A stretch of 64,000 nt of DNA, taken from Candidatus Kapaibacterium sp. Its GTDB lineage: Bacteria; Bacteroidota; Ignavibacteria; Kapaibacteriales; UBA2268. Below, piece by piece: positions 39,330 to 48,500 of the stretch (the stretch's first letter is position 1; the number at the start of each line of letters is the position of its first letter). The position numbers and the translations under genes were made by a program. The notes below the pieces were generated by a model. That model saw nothing but the letters and a program-made list of their open reading frames with translations, was not told the DNA's origin and made no database searches. Where the stretch lies: the NCBI GenBank assembly GCA_026418625.1, contig JAOABA010000011.1, positions 45,990-109,989 on the forward strand. The letters run 5' to 3'.

Positions 39330-39626
39330 ATGGATATTAATACTGTAAATAATAAAATTAATAAGGAATTTCCTGAGGATAAATTGTTCAACGAGTATTT
39401 AAAGACAAATGATGAAAAAAAGTTGCTTGAATTGGTAGCTTTGATTAAACCTTGGCTTAGCGCTATGATTTTTACTTTTGTTCAGAATGAGCAAATTACT
39501 GTCAATATAATTAAAGAGACTTTTAAAATATTTATTATTGAAAGAAATAAATTCGACACAAAAAAAAGAAGTATCATTTATGAAATATTCTTGATTGCTA
39601 AAAGCAATAGATTTTTTTGGTCTTAA
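39330..39626 (+). CDS. Half-size ECF sigma paralogue (region 2 only)
   Basis: 98 residues that align end to end with the first ~85 residues of the ECF sigma factor encoded next: LFNEYLKTNDEKKLLELV against LFEKYLLTEKSELFTELV, then a shared PW, a shared ET and a shared FD-K in register. The protein stops where sigma region 2 ends, so there is no region 4 and no -35 recognition. Acidic core-binding residues of the intact partner (VKDEDDREDIFQETW) are largely replaced (VQNEQITVNIIKETF). It ends four bases before the sigma start codon, so translation is probably coupled. It could be a decaying duplicate or a regulator that competes for core polymerase or anti-sigma. Confidence 0.65.
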   Translation: MDINTVNNKINKEFPEDKLFNEYLKTNDEKKLLELVALIKPWLSAMIFTFVQNEQITVNIIKETFKIFIIERNKFDTKKRSIIYEIFLIAKSNRFFWS

Positions 39627-39630
39627 ACAA

Positions 39631-40236
39631 ATGAGAAATAGAGAAAATAATAATGATTTTAATGATTTGTTTGAAAAATATTTATTAACTGAAAAAAGTG
39701 AGCTATTCACCGAATTAGTTGAAGCACTAAGCCCTTGGATTAAAGGGATTATTTCACGTTACGTAAAAGATGAGGACGACAGAGAAGATATTTTTCAGGA
39801 AACTTGGATAAGGGTTGAGCAGAATAAAAACGATTTTGACAAATCAAAATCGAATGTAAAATCTTGGATTTATAGCCGATATTTGAAAGGGTTAATCTTG
39901 CATTATCTTCGGGATAGTAAAAGAAGTAAAGAACGAAGAGCATCGAATAAATTAATTTTGGATGAAAATGAAGAGATTGATTTTATTGAGTCGCTTCCTG
40001 CGGATTTTGCGGATCCTGAAAAAAATTTATTGAGGCTCGAAAGAACTTTTTGGTTAAAAAAAAGCCTAAGGAAGCTTGAGTCAAAGCAGCAGGATGTTGT
40101 ATTGCTTCATCATTTTGGAGGAAAGCAACTTGATGAAATCTCAGCTATGATGAAAGTTGAATATGCAACGGTTAGGACTTGGCACTATAGAGCATTACAA
40201 AAATTGGAAATTGAATTGAAGAAAAGACTGAAATGA
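39631..40236 (+). CDS. ECF-type RNA polymerase sigma factor
   Basis: 201 residues from the ATG at 39631. Region 2 (~8-85) contains YVKDEDDREDIFQETWIRV and SWIYSRYLKGLILHYLRD, the core-binding and -10 recognition helices. A linker follows (~95-135), then region 4 (~138-200): LESKQQDVVLLHHFGGKQLDEISAMM...TVRTWHYRALQKLE, the -35 recognition helix-turn-helix. No clear ribosome site precedes it, consistent with re-initiation from the preceding half-size gene. Its stop codon overlaps the start of the membrane protein that follows (ATGA), the standard sigma/anti-sigma arrangement. Confidence 0.93.
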   Translation: MRNRENNNDFNDLFEKYLLTEKSELFTELVEALSPWIKGIISRYVKDEDDREDIFQETWIRVEQNKNDFDKSKSNVKSWIYSRYLKGLILHYLRDSKRSKERRASNKLILDENEEIDFIESLPADFADPEKNLLRLERTFWLKKSLRKLESKQQDVVLLHHFGGKQLDEISAMMKVEYATVRTWHYRALQKLEIELKKRLK

Positions 40237-41237
40237 ACGAAAAATTTTTCAAAGTGAAAAAAAACGATGATGAGGATATTAATTTTATCCTCAATGACAT
40301 TAATTTACTAAATAATGAATTCAAATTGTCAAAAGAACAATCTGATGAAATAGATAATTACATCCTTCAAATTCATAAGGAATATGTTTTAGATAAAAAG
40401 AAAAAAAGATTTTTCTTACCATTTATTGAATTTATCTCTAATTTTGTCTCAAATATAAAAAATATTGGATATCTGAAACCTGCTATAGCAATGGGTGTTT
40501 TAATAATTGCTGCTACAATTTTCATTTATTTTTTAAATCTTAACAAGAAAGTAGAAATTGCTACAAATGTAAATGAAGTCCAACCTGAAAAAATTCTTGA
40601 AGCACCCTCACCCTTAAAGACCGACTCTGAAACTTCAGTTACTCCTTTGCAGGAAGAAAAATCAAAAATTGAAAAAAATGACAAGAAAGAAGATATTGCT
40701 GTAAATACTCAAAAAGATTTCAATGAAAAGGATGAGTTAGAAAAAGAGCATTTTAGCCTTTTTAGAGCTAATGAGGTAAATACTACACAAAACGAAGGTG
40801 TTGGGCAAGGAAAGGGTTCAGAACAAATTCTTTCAAGAGGTTTTGAAATCAAATTAGACACTATGATAGCTGATTATAATACAAAAAAGGATATAATTGC
40901 AATAGAACCAAAGCAGGTCATAACAGAAAATAAGGACTTAAATGAATTAATTAAGTCTGATATACCTCTTCAAAAAATGTATTCTCAAGTTGATCTTGGA
41001 AAAAACCTTGTTTTCGATGGAAAATTCTATAAATCTCCTTGGAGACAATTAACATTCCAAAATAAACCTATTAATTTTAAAATAAGAAGTGTTTATCAAA
41101 AGGACAAGTTTGATAATCTTATTTTTGTAAAATATGATTTTGAAAAATTGGACAAAATCGATAAATCACTGGAAACTTTCCAACTTGAGGCTACAGGAAT
41201 AAATCTCGACTCACTATTAAAAATGCAAGAATATTAA
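40233..41237 (+). CDS. Probable membrane anti-sigma factor
   Basis: 334 residues, overlapping the sigma gene by four bases. The N-terminal ~80 residues are cytoplasmic, charged and helical. One membrane segment spans ~82-102 (KPAIAMGVLIIAATIFIYF). The remaining ~230 residues would be periplasmic: a low-complexity Lys/Glu/Pro linker (~110-165) and a final beta-rich domain (~245-330). This topology and gene position are those of an anti-sigma factor sensing envelope conditions. The classic zinc anti-sigma His/Cys motif is absent, so the assignment is by context. Confidence 0.7.
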   Translation: MNEKFFKVKKNDDEDINFILNDINLLNNEFKLSKEQSDEIDNYILQIHKEYVLDKKKKRFFLPFIEFISNFVSNIKNIGYLKPAIAMGVLIIAATIFIYFLNLNKKVEIATNVNEVQPEKILEAPSPLKTDSETSVTPLQEEKSKIEKNDKKEDIAVNTQKDFNEKDELEKEHFSLFRANEVNTTQNEGVGQGKGSEQILSRGFEIKLDTMIADYNTKKDIIAIEPKQVITENKDLNELIKSDIPLQKMYSQVDLGKNLVFDGKFYKSPWRQLTFQNKPINFKIRSVYQKDKFDNLIFVKYDFEKLDKIDKSLETFQLEATGINLDSLLKMQEY

Positions 41238-41284
41238 TTGATTTTAGTCTTTCACCATTTATTAAAATTTAACTTTTCCATTTT

Positions 41285-42958
41285 ATGGTAAGAGAAGACG
41301 AACTAATTAAAATACTGAAAAATATAGCTAAACTGCTTGAATTAAAAGGGGAAAATCCCTTTAAGGCAAGGGCTTATGTCAATGCAGCTGATATCATTAA
41401 ATCAGAAAATATCAATATTGAAGATGCTGTAAAAAATGGAACATTAGCTAATATAAAGGGTTTTGGTGAGGCTCTGCAAAAGAAAATTACAGAGTTTGTT
41501 AAAACAGGGAAAATGAGTTATTATGAAAAATTGAAAGAAGAGGTTCCAGAGGGGCTTTTTGAGCTCAGCACCATTGCAAATATAGGTCCTGCCAAAGCCA
41601 AGAAATTATTTTATGAAAATGGTATTACTTCAATTGATATGCTCGAAAGAGCCTGTGAAGAGGATAAATTAAGAAACTTAAAAGGATTTGGACCGAAATT
41701 ACAGGAATTAATTCTTGTCAGTATTCATCATAAAAAAGCTTCAAAAGGAAGATTTTTGCAAGAAAAAATTACTAAAGAAGCTGAAAAATTGTTTAATGAT
41801 ATTAAACAAATAAAAGGTGTGCGAAGAATTGAAATTACAGGAGATTATAGGAGATTCAGTGAAACTTTGAATAATATTGATTTTTTGATTTCCACTGATA
41901 ATGACTCGGTTCAGGAAGAAATAAAATCGCTTATAAAAAGTTCTGATTCAGAAATACCAATAAATATTAACTTTATTAATGATGAACAATTTATCTGGAG
42001 ATTAAACCAAACCTCATCATCAGATAATTTTTTTGCAGAATTTGAAAAATATGCTGAGTCACTTGGTATGACGACAAAAGGTGATTCAATCTGTTTAAAT
42101 AATGAAAAAATGACTCTCGATAGTGAGGAACAATTATATCAAATTTTAAAATTACAATATATTCCACCAGAGCTGAGGGAAGAAGCAAAAGCAATAGAAA
42201 AAGCCAAAGAATTTAAGATTCCTTCGTTGATTAAGAATAAAGATTTGAAAGGGGTTGTTCATATTCATTCCAACTGGTCAGATGGTAAAAATTCAATTTC
42301 CGAAATAGCAACAAGAGCTAAAGAATTGGGATTTGGATATGTTGTGATAAGCGACCATAGCCAGTCAGCTGCATATGCTGGAGGTTTGAGTATTGAGTCC
42401 GTAATTGAGCAACACAAAGAGATAGACAGATTAAATGAGATGAACCCAAATTTTAAAATTTTCAAAGGCATTGAGTCAGACATTTTAAAAGATGGTTCAT
42501 TAGATTATCCGGATGAGATACTTGAAAGATTTGATGTTGTCATTGCATCAGTTCACTCTTCATTTAATATGAGTAAATCTGAGATGACAAAAAGGATTAT
42601 TTATGCTTTGATGAGTCCTTTCACTCATATACTTGGACATCCAACAGGAAGACTATTATTAGCAAGACCACCGTATGAAGTAGATATCAAAGATGTAATT
42701 CAAGCTGCCGCAGATTACGGAAAGGTAATAGAAATAAATTGTAACCCTTATAGATTGGATTTGTCTTGGGAAAATGTGATTTATGCAAAAGAAAAAGGTG
42801 TAAAAATATCCATCAATCCAGACTCTCACAATTCTGGCACAATTACTGATATTTTCTTGGGTGTTAAAGTTGCTCGAAAAGGTTGGCTTGAGTCAAGTGA
42901 TGTTATTAACTGTTTGAATAGCAATGATTTTTATGAGTTTATTAAATCTATCAAATAA
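41285..42958 (+). CDS. PolX family protein, polymerase site eroded
   Basis: 557 residues with the domain order of bacterial DNA polymerase X: N-terminal helix-hairpin-helix region (~1-150; LANIKGFGEALQKKI, IANIGPAKAKKLF), nucleotidyltransferase palm (~160-310) and C-terminal PHP phosphoesterase (~325-557). The PHP metal site looks intact (VVHIHSNWSDG, ISDHSQSA, VIASVHSS, INPDSHN). The palm motif normally reads GS-RR-x5-DxD, but here it is TGDYRR...NNID: the first catalytic Asp is Asn197, only Asp199 remains, and no third Asp is evident near FIND. Polymerase activity is therefore doubtful, whereas exonuclease or phosphoesterase activity of the PHP domain may persist. Confidence 0.85.
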   Translation: MVREDELIKILKNIAKLLELKGENPFKARAYVNAADIIKSENINIEDAVKNGTLANIKGFGEALQKKITEFVKTGKMSYYEKLKEEVPEGLFELSTIANIGPAKAKKLFYENGITSIDMLERACEEDKLRNLKGFGPKLQELILVSIHHKKASKGRFLQEKITKEAEKLFNDIKQIKGVRRIEITGDYRRFSETLNNIDFLISTDNDSVQEEIKSLIKSSDSEIPININFINDEQFIWRLNQTSSSDNFFAEFEKYAESLGMTTKGDSICLNNEKMTLDSEEQLYQILKLQYIPPELREEAKAIEKAKEFKIPSLIKNKDLKGVVHIHSNWSDGKNSISEIATRAKELGFGYVVISDHSQSAAYAGGLSIESVIEQHKEIDRLNEMNPNFKIFKGIESDILKDGSLDYPDEILERFDVVIASVHSSFNMSKSEMTKRIIYALMSPFTHILGHPTGRLLLARPPYEVDIKDVIQAAADYGKVIEINCNPYRLDLSWENVIYAKEKGVKISINPDSHNSGTITDIFLGVKVARKGWLESSDVINCLNSNDFYEFIKSIK

Positions 42959-42970
42959 TATAAAAAACCA

Positions 42971-44023
42971 ATGAATATAAAACCAATGATAGTGAAAATG
43001 TTAAATAGTCATAAAATAAAGATTTTGATTCTCATCTTCTTATCTTTTTTTATTTCTTTTACATCTGAAAGTGAAGCACAAAAAAAGAAAAAAAATGATT
43101 TAGATTCAAACTCAAGAATATTAGTATTGCTTGGGAATGTTGAACTTGGACCTGAAGTTCACGATCTGGAAGCTTCTAAAATCGAAGCAGGTTTACATCT
43201 TGCTTGTGAATTAAGTAAAAAATTCAGATTAATTCCAATAACAGTTAGGGACTCTGTTATAAATTTAATGTTAGAACAGAAAAAAGATCCTACAGCGGAG
43301 AATTTAGCCAAAGAGTTACAAGCTGACAAGGTCTATTTTGCTGTAATCAATAGGTTGCATAATATGTTAAGAATTGACCTTACTGCATTTGATACAAAAG
43401 CTTCAAAGAAAAAATATAAAGGCAAAGGTTATGCTAATCTAAGATATCGTGAGGAAAAAACGAATAAAATAATTTATGATCCAGCATTATTGAAAGCTTT
43501 TCAAAGAGCAATGGCTGATGCGGAGAACGACAGTCTATTATTTGGTTTTCTCGAAGATAACTTGAAAGTATATCCTGCAGCTTCATTAATCATAGGTGGT
43601 ATTGATTTTCAGGAAGATAAAACTTTGCCAAGTTGGAAATTGTATGAAAAAAAGGTTGTTACTTCGTTTGATGCAACTGAAATAATATTTAATGAAATAA
43701 AAGACCATCCAAAATTTGCTGTTTATGATAATCCCTCGAGGGATTCATTATATAGTTTATTTCATATGCATATTGTTGAGAATTACCGCCCACCAACTTC
43801 TTTCGAAATTCTTGCTCTGAATGCAATGGAAGTTGATTATTATATTACTGGATTATTGAAAAGAGTAAATGAGGGTGCGTTGCTCGAAATTGTTTTATGC
43901 AAAGTCAACAAAAAGAATTTAGAAGTTGTCAAATCAGAAAAAGAAATGATATATGAAGATAGTATTGAGGAATTTCGAGCAGCGGTTAAAAAAAGTATTA
44001 GAAGAATCTTCTATCCAGAATAA
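42971..44023 (+). CDS. Exported protein of unknown function
   Basis: 350 residues, starting 12 bases after polX. An internal ATG at 42998 is an alternative start and would place the hydrophobic signal (IKILILIFLSFFISF, ending near SEAQ) closer to the N-terminus. The mature part has a Rossmann-like feel in its first half (RILVLLGNVELGPEV, LAKELQADKVYFAVINRL, MLRIDLTAFD), which recalls periplasmic proteins that sense or regulate envelope enzymes. The second half repeats a similar strand-helix pattern (VDYYITGLLKRVNEGALLEIVL). I do not recognise the family. Tandem location after polX suggests one transcript. Confidence 0.6.
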   Translation: MNIKPMIVKMLNSHKIKILILIFLSFFISFTSESEAQKKKKNDLDSNSRILVLLGNVELGPEVHDLEASKIEAGLHLACELSKKFRLIPITVRDSVINLMLEQKKDPTAENLAKELQADKVYFAVINRLHNMLRIDLTAFDTKASKKKYKGKGYANLRYREEKTNKIIYDPALLKAFQRAMADAENDSLLFGFLEDNLKVYPAASLIIGGIDFQEDKTLPSWKLYEKKVVTSFDATEIIFNEIKDHPKFAVYDNPSRDSLYSLFHMHIVENYRPPTSFEILALNAMEVDYYITGLLKRVNEGALLEIVLCKVNKKNLEVVKSEKEMIYEDSIEEFRAAVKKSIRRIFYPE

Positions 44024-44382
44024 AATAAAATCAAAAAGTTTGTAATCATTATGTTGATAAAAAATTATGTCTCTTTATTTCTTCATTTTAGACTATTACA
44101 ATAAAATTTAAAAAATAAATAAAAAAATACAATTCAAGAACTTACCTACAAATAGTCCAGAAGCCCTTCACAAGAGATTCAATTTAAAAATCAAAAATCA
44201 AGAATTTTACAAAAAATAAGTTGTAAATAATTAAGGCTATCCTAATATAATTATTGCACTTACCAAATAACACATATAGAATACAAAAGGACAAATAGGG
44301 TTGGTAATATTTTTTAGAGAAAGTATTATTGCACTACATTAAATGTTTGAAAATTAAATGCATTAATTTTATAGGAGGTTAA
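44024..44382 (+). promoter_or_regulatory. Leader of the sulfate-reduction island
   Basis: 359 AT-rich bases with no gene. A direct repeat ATTATTGCACT occurs at 44250-44260 and 44325-44335, 75 bases apart. The second copy overlaps a possible promoter: TTG (44301-44303), a 20-base spacer and TATTATTG (44324-44331), one mismatch from TAnnTTTG, about 50 bases before sat. The repeat could be a regulator site. A strong ribosome site AGGAGG stands before the sat start codon. Confidence 0.4.
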
Positions 44383-45603
44383 ATGGCAAAATTAATAAGT
44401 CCGCACGGTAGCCCGGAATTAATAACTTTACTTCTTCAAGGAGAAGAATTAGAGAATGAAAAAAAGAAAGCTGCCACTCTCAAGAAAATCAACATAACAA
44501 GTCGTGAAACTGGTGATTTAATTATGCTTGGTATTGGAGGATTTACTCCACTTACTGGTTTTATGGGATACGATGACTGGAAAAGTGTTTGTGGCGAAAT
44601 GAAAATGCCAAGCAAGAATGGATTATTCTGGCCTATTCCTATTACTCTTTCAACTGATCTTGCCACCGCTGATAGCATTGCTATCGGAGAAGAAATAGCA
44701 CTCTATTCTGATGAATATGATGAGATTATGGCTACAATGAAAGTTGAAGAAAAATACAAGATAGACAAAGAATATGAGTGCAAGTGTGTTTTTAAAACAA
44801 ATGATCCTGAACACCCAGGCGTTAAAATGGTTATGGAGCAAGCTGATGTGAACTTAGCAGGACCGGTTAAAGTATTATCAGAAGCTACATTTCCAACAGA
44901 ATTCAAGGGGGTTTATCAAAGACCTGCTGAATCTAGAAAAATGTTCGAAGAAAGAGGCTGGAAAACAATAGCAGCTTTGCAGCTAAGAAATCCAATGCAC
45001 AGATCTCACGAATATTTAGCAAAAATTGCACTGGAAGTTTCAGATGGTTTATACATCCATCAATTAGTAGGAAAATTAAAACCCGGAGACATACCCGCAG
45101 ATGTAAGAGTCAAATGTATTGATGTATTGGTTGAACATTACTTTGTAAAAAATACTGTAATTCAGGGTGGTTATCCGCTCGATATGAGATATGCAGGACC
45201 AAGAGAAGCCTTGCTACATGCTTTATTCAGACAGAATTTTGGTTGCACTCATATGATTATCGGAAGAGACCATGCTGGAGTTGGAAACTATTATGGTCCA
45301 TTCGAAGCTCAGGATATATTTGATGAATTATGGGACGGAGCATTACTCTGCAAGCCATTGAAGATTGATTGGACATTCTGGTGCTATAAGTGCGGAGGAA
45401 TGGCTTCGATGAAGACTTGCCCACATACAAAAGAAGATAGATTACTATTAAGCGGAACTATGCTAAGAAAAGCACTTTCCGAAGGTGGTGAGGTTCCTGC
45501 AGAATTTAGTAGGCCCGAAGTATTAGCAATATTACGAGAATATTATTCTGCTCTTGAAGAAAAAGTAGAAATAAAGCTTCACAGAGCTGCAACTGGTGGT
45601 TAA
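44383..45603 (+). CDS. sat: Sulfate adenylyltransferase
   Basis: 406 residues, the homo-oligomeric dissimilatory-type ATP sulfurylase. It activates sulfate with ATP to adenosine-5'-phosphosulfate and pyrophosphate in the cytoplasm. The nucleotide-binding motif [11 protein letters not shown], the second motif [12 protein letters not shown] and the late [11 protein letters not shown] are all present. [15 protein letters not shown] is a likely zinc site as in related enzymes. Its first-gene position before aprBA is the order of many sulfate reducers. The 75-base gap to aprB contains only AAGGAG and the aprB start. Confidence 0.97.
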   Translation: MAKLISPHGSPELITLLLQGEELENEKKKAATLKKINITSRETGDLIMLGIGGFTPLTGFMGYDDWKSVCGEMKMPSKNGLFWPIPITLSTDLATADSIAIGEEIALYSDEYDEIMATMKVEEKYKIDKEYECKCVFKTNDPEHPGVKMVMEQADVNLAGPVKVLSEATFPTEFKGVYQRPAESRKMFEERGWKTIAALQLRNPMHRSHEYLAKIALEVSDGLYIHQLVGKLKPGDIPADVRVKCIDVLVEHYFVKNTVIQGGYPLDMRYAGPREALLHALFRQNFGCTHMIIGRDHAGVGNYYGPFEAQDIFDELWDGALLCKPLKIDWTFWCYKCGGMASMKTCPHTKEDRLLLSGTMLRKALSEGGEVPAEFSRPEVLAILREYYSALEEKVEIKLHRAATGG

Positions 45604-45678
45604 TCAAGAATTTAATATGTTTTTTAACAATTTATACAATTAATTAAAATTTCCATAATATTATAAGGAGATAAAATA

Positions 45679-46116
45679 ATGCCAAGTTTTGTATTAGTAG
45701 AAAAATGTGATGGATGCAAGGCTCTCGACAAAACAGCCTGCCAATACATCTGCCCAAATGATTTAATGGTTCTTAATAAGGATGTTATGAAAGCTTATAA
45801 CAGAGAACCAGAAATGTGCTGGGAATGTTACAATTGCGTAAAAATCTGCCCAACTCAGGCTATTGAGATTAGGGGTTATGCTGATTTTGTTCCACTGGGT
45901 GGTCAAGTTACTCCAATGAGAAGTACTGATTCAATTATGTGGACAGTTAAGTTTAGAAATGGCGAATTGAAGCGTTTCAAATTCCCAATCAGAACAACAC
46001 CTGAAGGTTCAGCTGTTCCCGATGGAGGTTGGGAAACTTCAAATGACGATATTTCGAGCCCATATCTGTTTACAGAACCGGCTTCGCTAAAAATGGATGA
46101 CATTTTCAAGAAATAA
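45679..46116 (+). CDS. aprB: Adenylylsulfate reductase beta subunit
   Basis: 145 residues. Eight cysteines coordinate two [4Fe-4S] clusters: Cys10, 13, 21, 25 and Cys47, 50, 53, 57. The eight-residue gap between Cys13 and Cys21 is the APS-reductase signature. After the ferredoxin part, a beta-sheet and a long C-terminal tail (~110-145) wrap the alpha subunit. It passes electrons to the FAD of AprA. Preceded by AAGGAG. Confidence 0.97.
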   Translation: MPSFVLVEKCDGCKALDKTACQYICPNDLMVLNKDVMKAYNREPEMCWECYNCVKICPTQAIEIRGYADFVPLGGQVTPMRSTDSIMWTVKFRNGELKRFKFPIRTTPEGSAVPDGGWETSNDDISSPYLFTEPASLKMDDIFKK

Positions 46117-46178
46117 TTATTAAACGAGAAAAAAAATTCAAATTAAATAAGAATTAATTAATAAAAGGAGTAAAACAA

Positions 46179-48053
46179 ATGACAAATTTTGAAACTGTAG
46201 AAGTCAATACCGATCTGCTAATTGTTGGCGGTGGTATGTCTGCTTGCGGTGCAGCTGTTGAAGCAGCCTATTGGGCAAAAAAGCATAATCTAAAAGTTAC
46301 ATTGGTGGATAAAGCAGCTGTCGACAGAAGTGGTGCTGTTGCAATGGGTCTTTCCGCCATTAATCAATATGTTGATTTGGTTTCCGGTAAAAATACTGTA
46401 AAAGATTACGTTGACTATGTTAGAAATGACTTGATGGGAGTAACTCGTGAAGATTTAGTTGCTAATATTGCACGACACGTTGATTCCACAGTCCACCTTT
46501 TTGAAAAATGGGGTTTGCCAATTTGGAAAGACGAAGAAGGAAACTATGTTCACGAAGGTCGTTGGCAGCTTATGATTAATGGTGAGTCATATAAAGTTGT
46601 CGTTGCTGAAGCAGCAAAAAATGCTCTTGGTATGGAAAACATTTATGAAAGAGTTTTCATCGTTGAACCATTGATGGATGGCGATGTTTGCGCTGGTGCA
46701 GTAGGTTTCAGCGTCAGAGAAAATAAATTTTATGTTTTCAAAGCAAAAGCAACATTAGTTGCACTTGGTGGTGCGGTTCACGTATTCAAGCCCCGTTCAT
46801 CTGGTGAAGGTTTGGGTAGAGCATGGTATCCACCTTGGAATTCAGGTTCAAGTGCTTATCTAACACTAAAAGCCGGTGCCGAAATGACCTGCCAAGAAGT
46901 AAGATTTATTCCCGTAAGATTTAAAGATGCTTATGGTCCAGTTGGTGCTTGGTTCTTGCTATTCAAATCACGAGCAACAAGTGCTCTTGGTGGTGAATAT
47001 ATGGCAGAAAGAAAAGATGAATTAGAAAACTGGCTACCTTACGGAAAAGTAAAACCAATTCCAGCAAACTTAAGAAACTGGCTCGGTATGATGGATGTTA
47101 TGGACGGTAAAGGACCAATCTATATGAGAACCGAAGAAGCCATTCAAAAAATTGCCGATGAATATAAAGATGATCCTAAAGCTTACAAGAAGAAAATGAA
47201 ACACCTCGAAGAAGAAGCTTGGGAAGACTTCCTTGATATGACAATTTCTCAGGCATTGTTATGGGCATCAACAAATGTGTTCCCAGAGCAAGAACCATCA
47301 GAAATCGCTGCAGCCGAACCATACTTTATTGGATCACACTCTGGCGCATCCGGTGCTTGGGTAAGCGGACCAAGAGATTTAGCTCCTGCTGAATATTTCT
47401 GGGGCTATGTCAATATGTCAACTGTCAAGGGTATGTTCTGTGCTGGTGATGCTTCTGGTGCTTCAAGCCATAAATTCTCATCAGGATCACATGCTGAAGG
47501 TAGAATAGCAGCAAAAGGAGCCTTGGAATATATAGTAAAAGAAAATCCACAACTAAAATATGACAATGCTGCTATCGAAGAGATGAAAGCAAGAATTTTG
47601 AAGCCCTTAGAAATTTATGAAGCTCACTATAAAGAAACAAGCGATCCTAATATTAATCCGAACTACATCAGACCAAAGATGTTTATGTTCAGATTACAAA
47701 AAATTATGGATGAATATGCTGGTGGTGTTTCAGCTCAATTCAAAACAAATAAACCCTTGCTCGAAAAAGGATTACAGCTTTTGAATTTCTTGAAAGAAGA
47801 TTCCGAAAAATTAGCAGCCGAAGATTTGCACGAACTAATGAGATGCTGGGAAAACATCCATAGAATGTGGCAAGCTGAAGCTCACGTAAGGACAATTCTT
47901 TTCAGAGAAGAAACAAGATGGCCCGGCTACTACTATAGAGCCGATACCCCAAAAATTGATAATGACAAATGGCTTAAGTTTGCCAATATCAAATGGGATC
48001 CGAAGACAGGGGAATGGTCAACATTCACCAGAGACATTATTCATATTTTCTAA
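46179..48053 (+). CDS. aprA: Adenylylsulfate reductase alpha subunit
   Basis: 624 residues. It reduces APS to sulfite and AMP, using FAD. The dinucleotide-binding motif is LLIVGGGMSACGAAVEAA near residue 10; the flavoprotein loops DRSGAVAMGLSAIN and GGAVHVFKPRSSGEG follow. The C-terminal FAD contact is MFCAGDASGASSHKFSSGS. The sequence is that of dissimilatory AprA, not of succinate dehydrogenase. Preceded by AAAAGGAG. A strong hairpin follows the stop codon. Confidence 0.97.
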   Translation: MTNFETVEVNTDLLIVGGGMSACGAAVEAAYWAKKHNLKVTLVDKAAVDRSGAVAMGLSAINQYVDLVSGKNTVKDYVDYVRNDLMGVTREDLVANIARHVDSTVHLFEKWGLPIWKDEEGNYVHEGRWQLMINGESYKVVVAEAAKNALGMENIYERVFIVEPLMDGDVCAGAVGFSVRENKFYVFKAKATLVALGGAVHVFKPRSSGEGLGRAWYPPWNSGSSAYLTLKAGAEMTCQEVRFIPVRFKDAYGPVGAWFLLFKSRATSALGGEYMAERKDELENWLPYGKVKPIPANLRNWLGMMDVMDGKGPIYMRTEEAIQKIADEYKDDPKAYKKKMKHLEEEAWEDFLDMTISQALLWASTNVFPEQEPSEIAAAEPYFIGSHSGASGAWVSGPRDLAPAEYFWGYVNMSTVKGMFCAGDASGASSHKFSSGSHAEGRIAAKGALEYIVKENPQLKYDNAAIEEMKARILKPLEIYEAHYKETSDPNINPNYIRPKMFMFRLQKIMDEYAGGVSAQFKTNKPLLEKGLQLLNFLKEDSEKLAAEDLHELMRCWENIHRMWQAEAHVRTILFREETRWPGYYYRADTPKIDNDKWLKFANIKWDPKTGEWSTFTRDIIHIF

Positions 48054-48059
48054 TTTAAT

Positions 48060-48089
48060 GCTTAGTCCCCTTGAAAAAGGGGACTAAGC
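48060..48089 (+). terminator. Hairpin after aprA, possible partial terminator
   Basis: Perfect 11-bp stem GCTTAGTCCCC / GGGGACTAAGC with an 8-base loop, seven bases after the aprA stop. The following T run is interrupted (TTTGTTATTT), so read-through into the genes beyond is likely; it may protect or dose the sat-aprBA message. Confidence 0.75.
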
Positions 48090-48221
48090 TTTGTTATTTG
48101 AAAGAAGAAAGCAATGGAACATAGCATTCAGATGCATTATATTTAGTTGCAGCTGAATCCTGTGCTTCAACTTTCTTTTATTCTAACAAAAATTAATTTT
48201 TTTATTAATGAGGATAAAAGA

Positions 48222-48500
48222 ATGGAATATTGTAAATATTGTAATTCAAAATTGAAGAAGGTTGCATTACCTGCTGATAATGATTGGGGAGTAGATTTTT
48301 TAATGGTATGTATGAATGATGAATGTGGTTACTATAAGCGTGGATGGGATTGGATGTGGAATAATTATCAAGTTAAATCATCTTATAGGTTTCACTTCAA
48401 TACTTTCACCGGCTACGAAGGACCGCTTCACGTTGCTAAACCTGATGACTATAAGAACCAAATTATTATCAGTCCTAATGAGTTGGAGGCACAGATATGA
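48222..48500 (+). CDS. Small zinc-ribbon protein in the apr-qmo gap
   Basis: 92 residues from the ATG at 48222, preceded by GAGGAT; a longer in-frame start lacks a ribosome site and gives an unnatural N-terminus. Cys4, Cys7, Cys30 and Cys35 form a CxxC...CxxxxC zinc or iron ribbon (MEYCKYCNSKL; MVCMNDECGYYKRGW). The rest is rich in aromatics (WDWMWNNY, YRFHFNTFTGYEG). Not recognised as any named sulfur protein. Its stop overlaps the start of the next gene by four bases, and both sit where qmoA and qmoB are expected. It may help assemble or bridge the APS reductase electron pathway; this is inference from place only. Confidence 0.7.
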   Translation: MEYCKYCNSKLKKVALPADNDWGVDFLMVCMNDECGYYKRGWDWMWNNYQVKSSYRFHFNTFTGYEGPLHVAKPDDYKNQIIISPNELEAQI

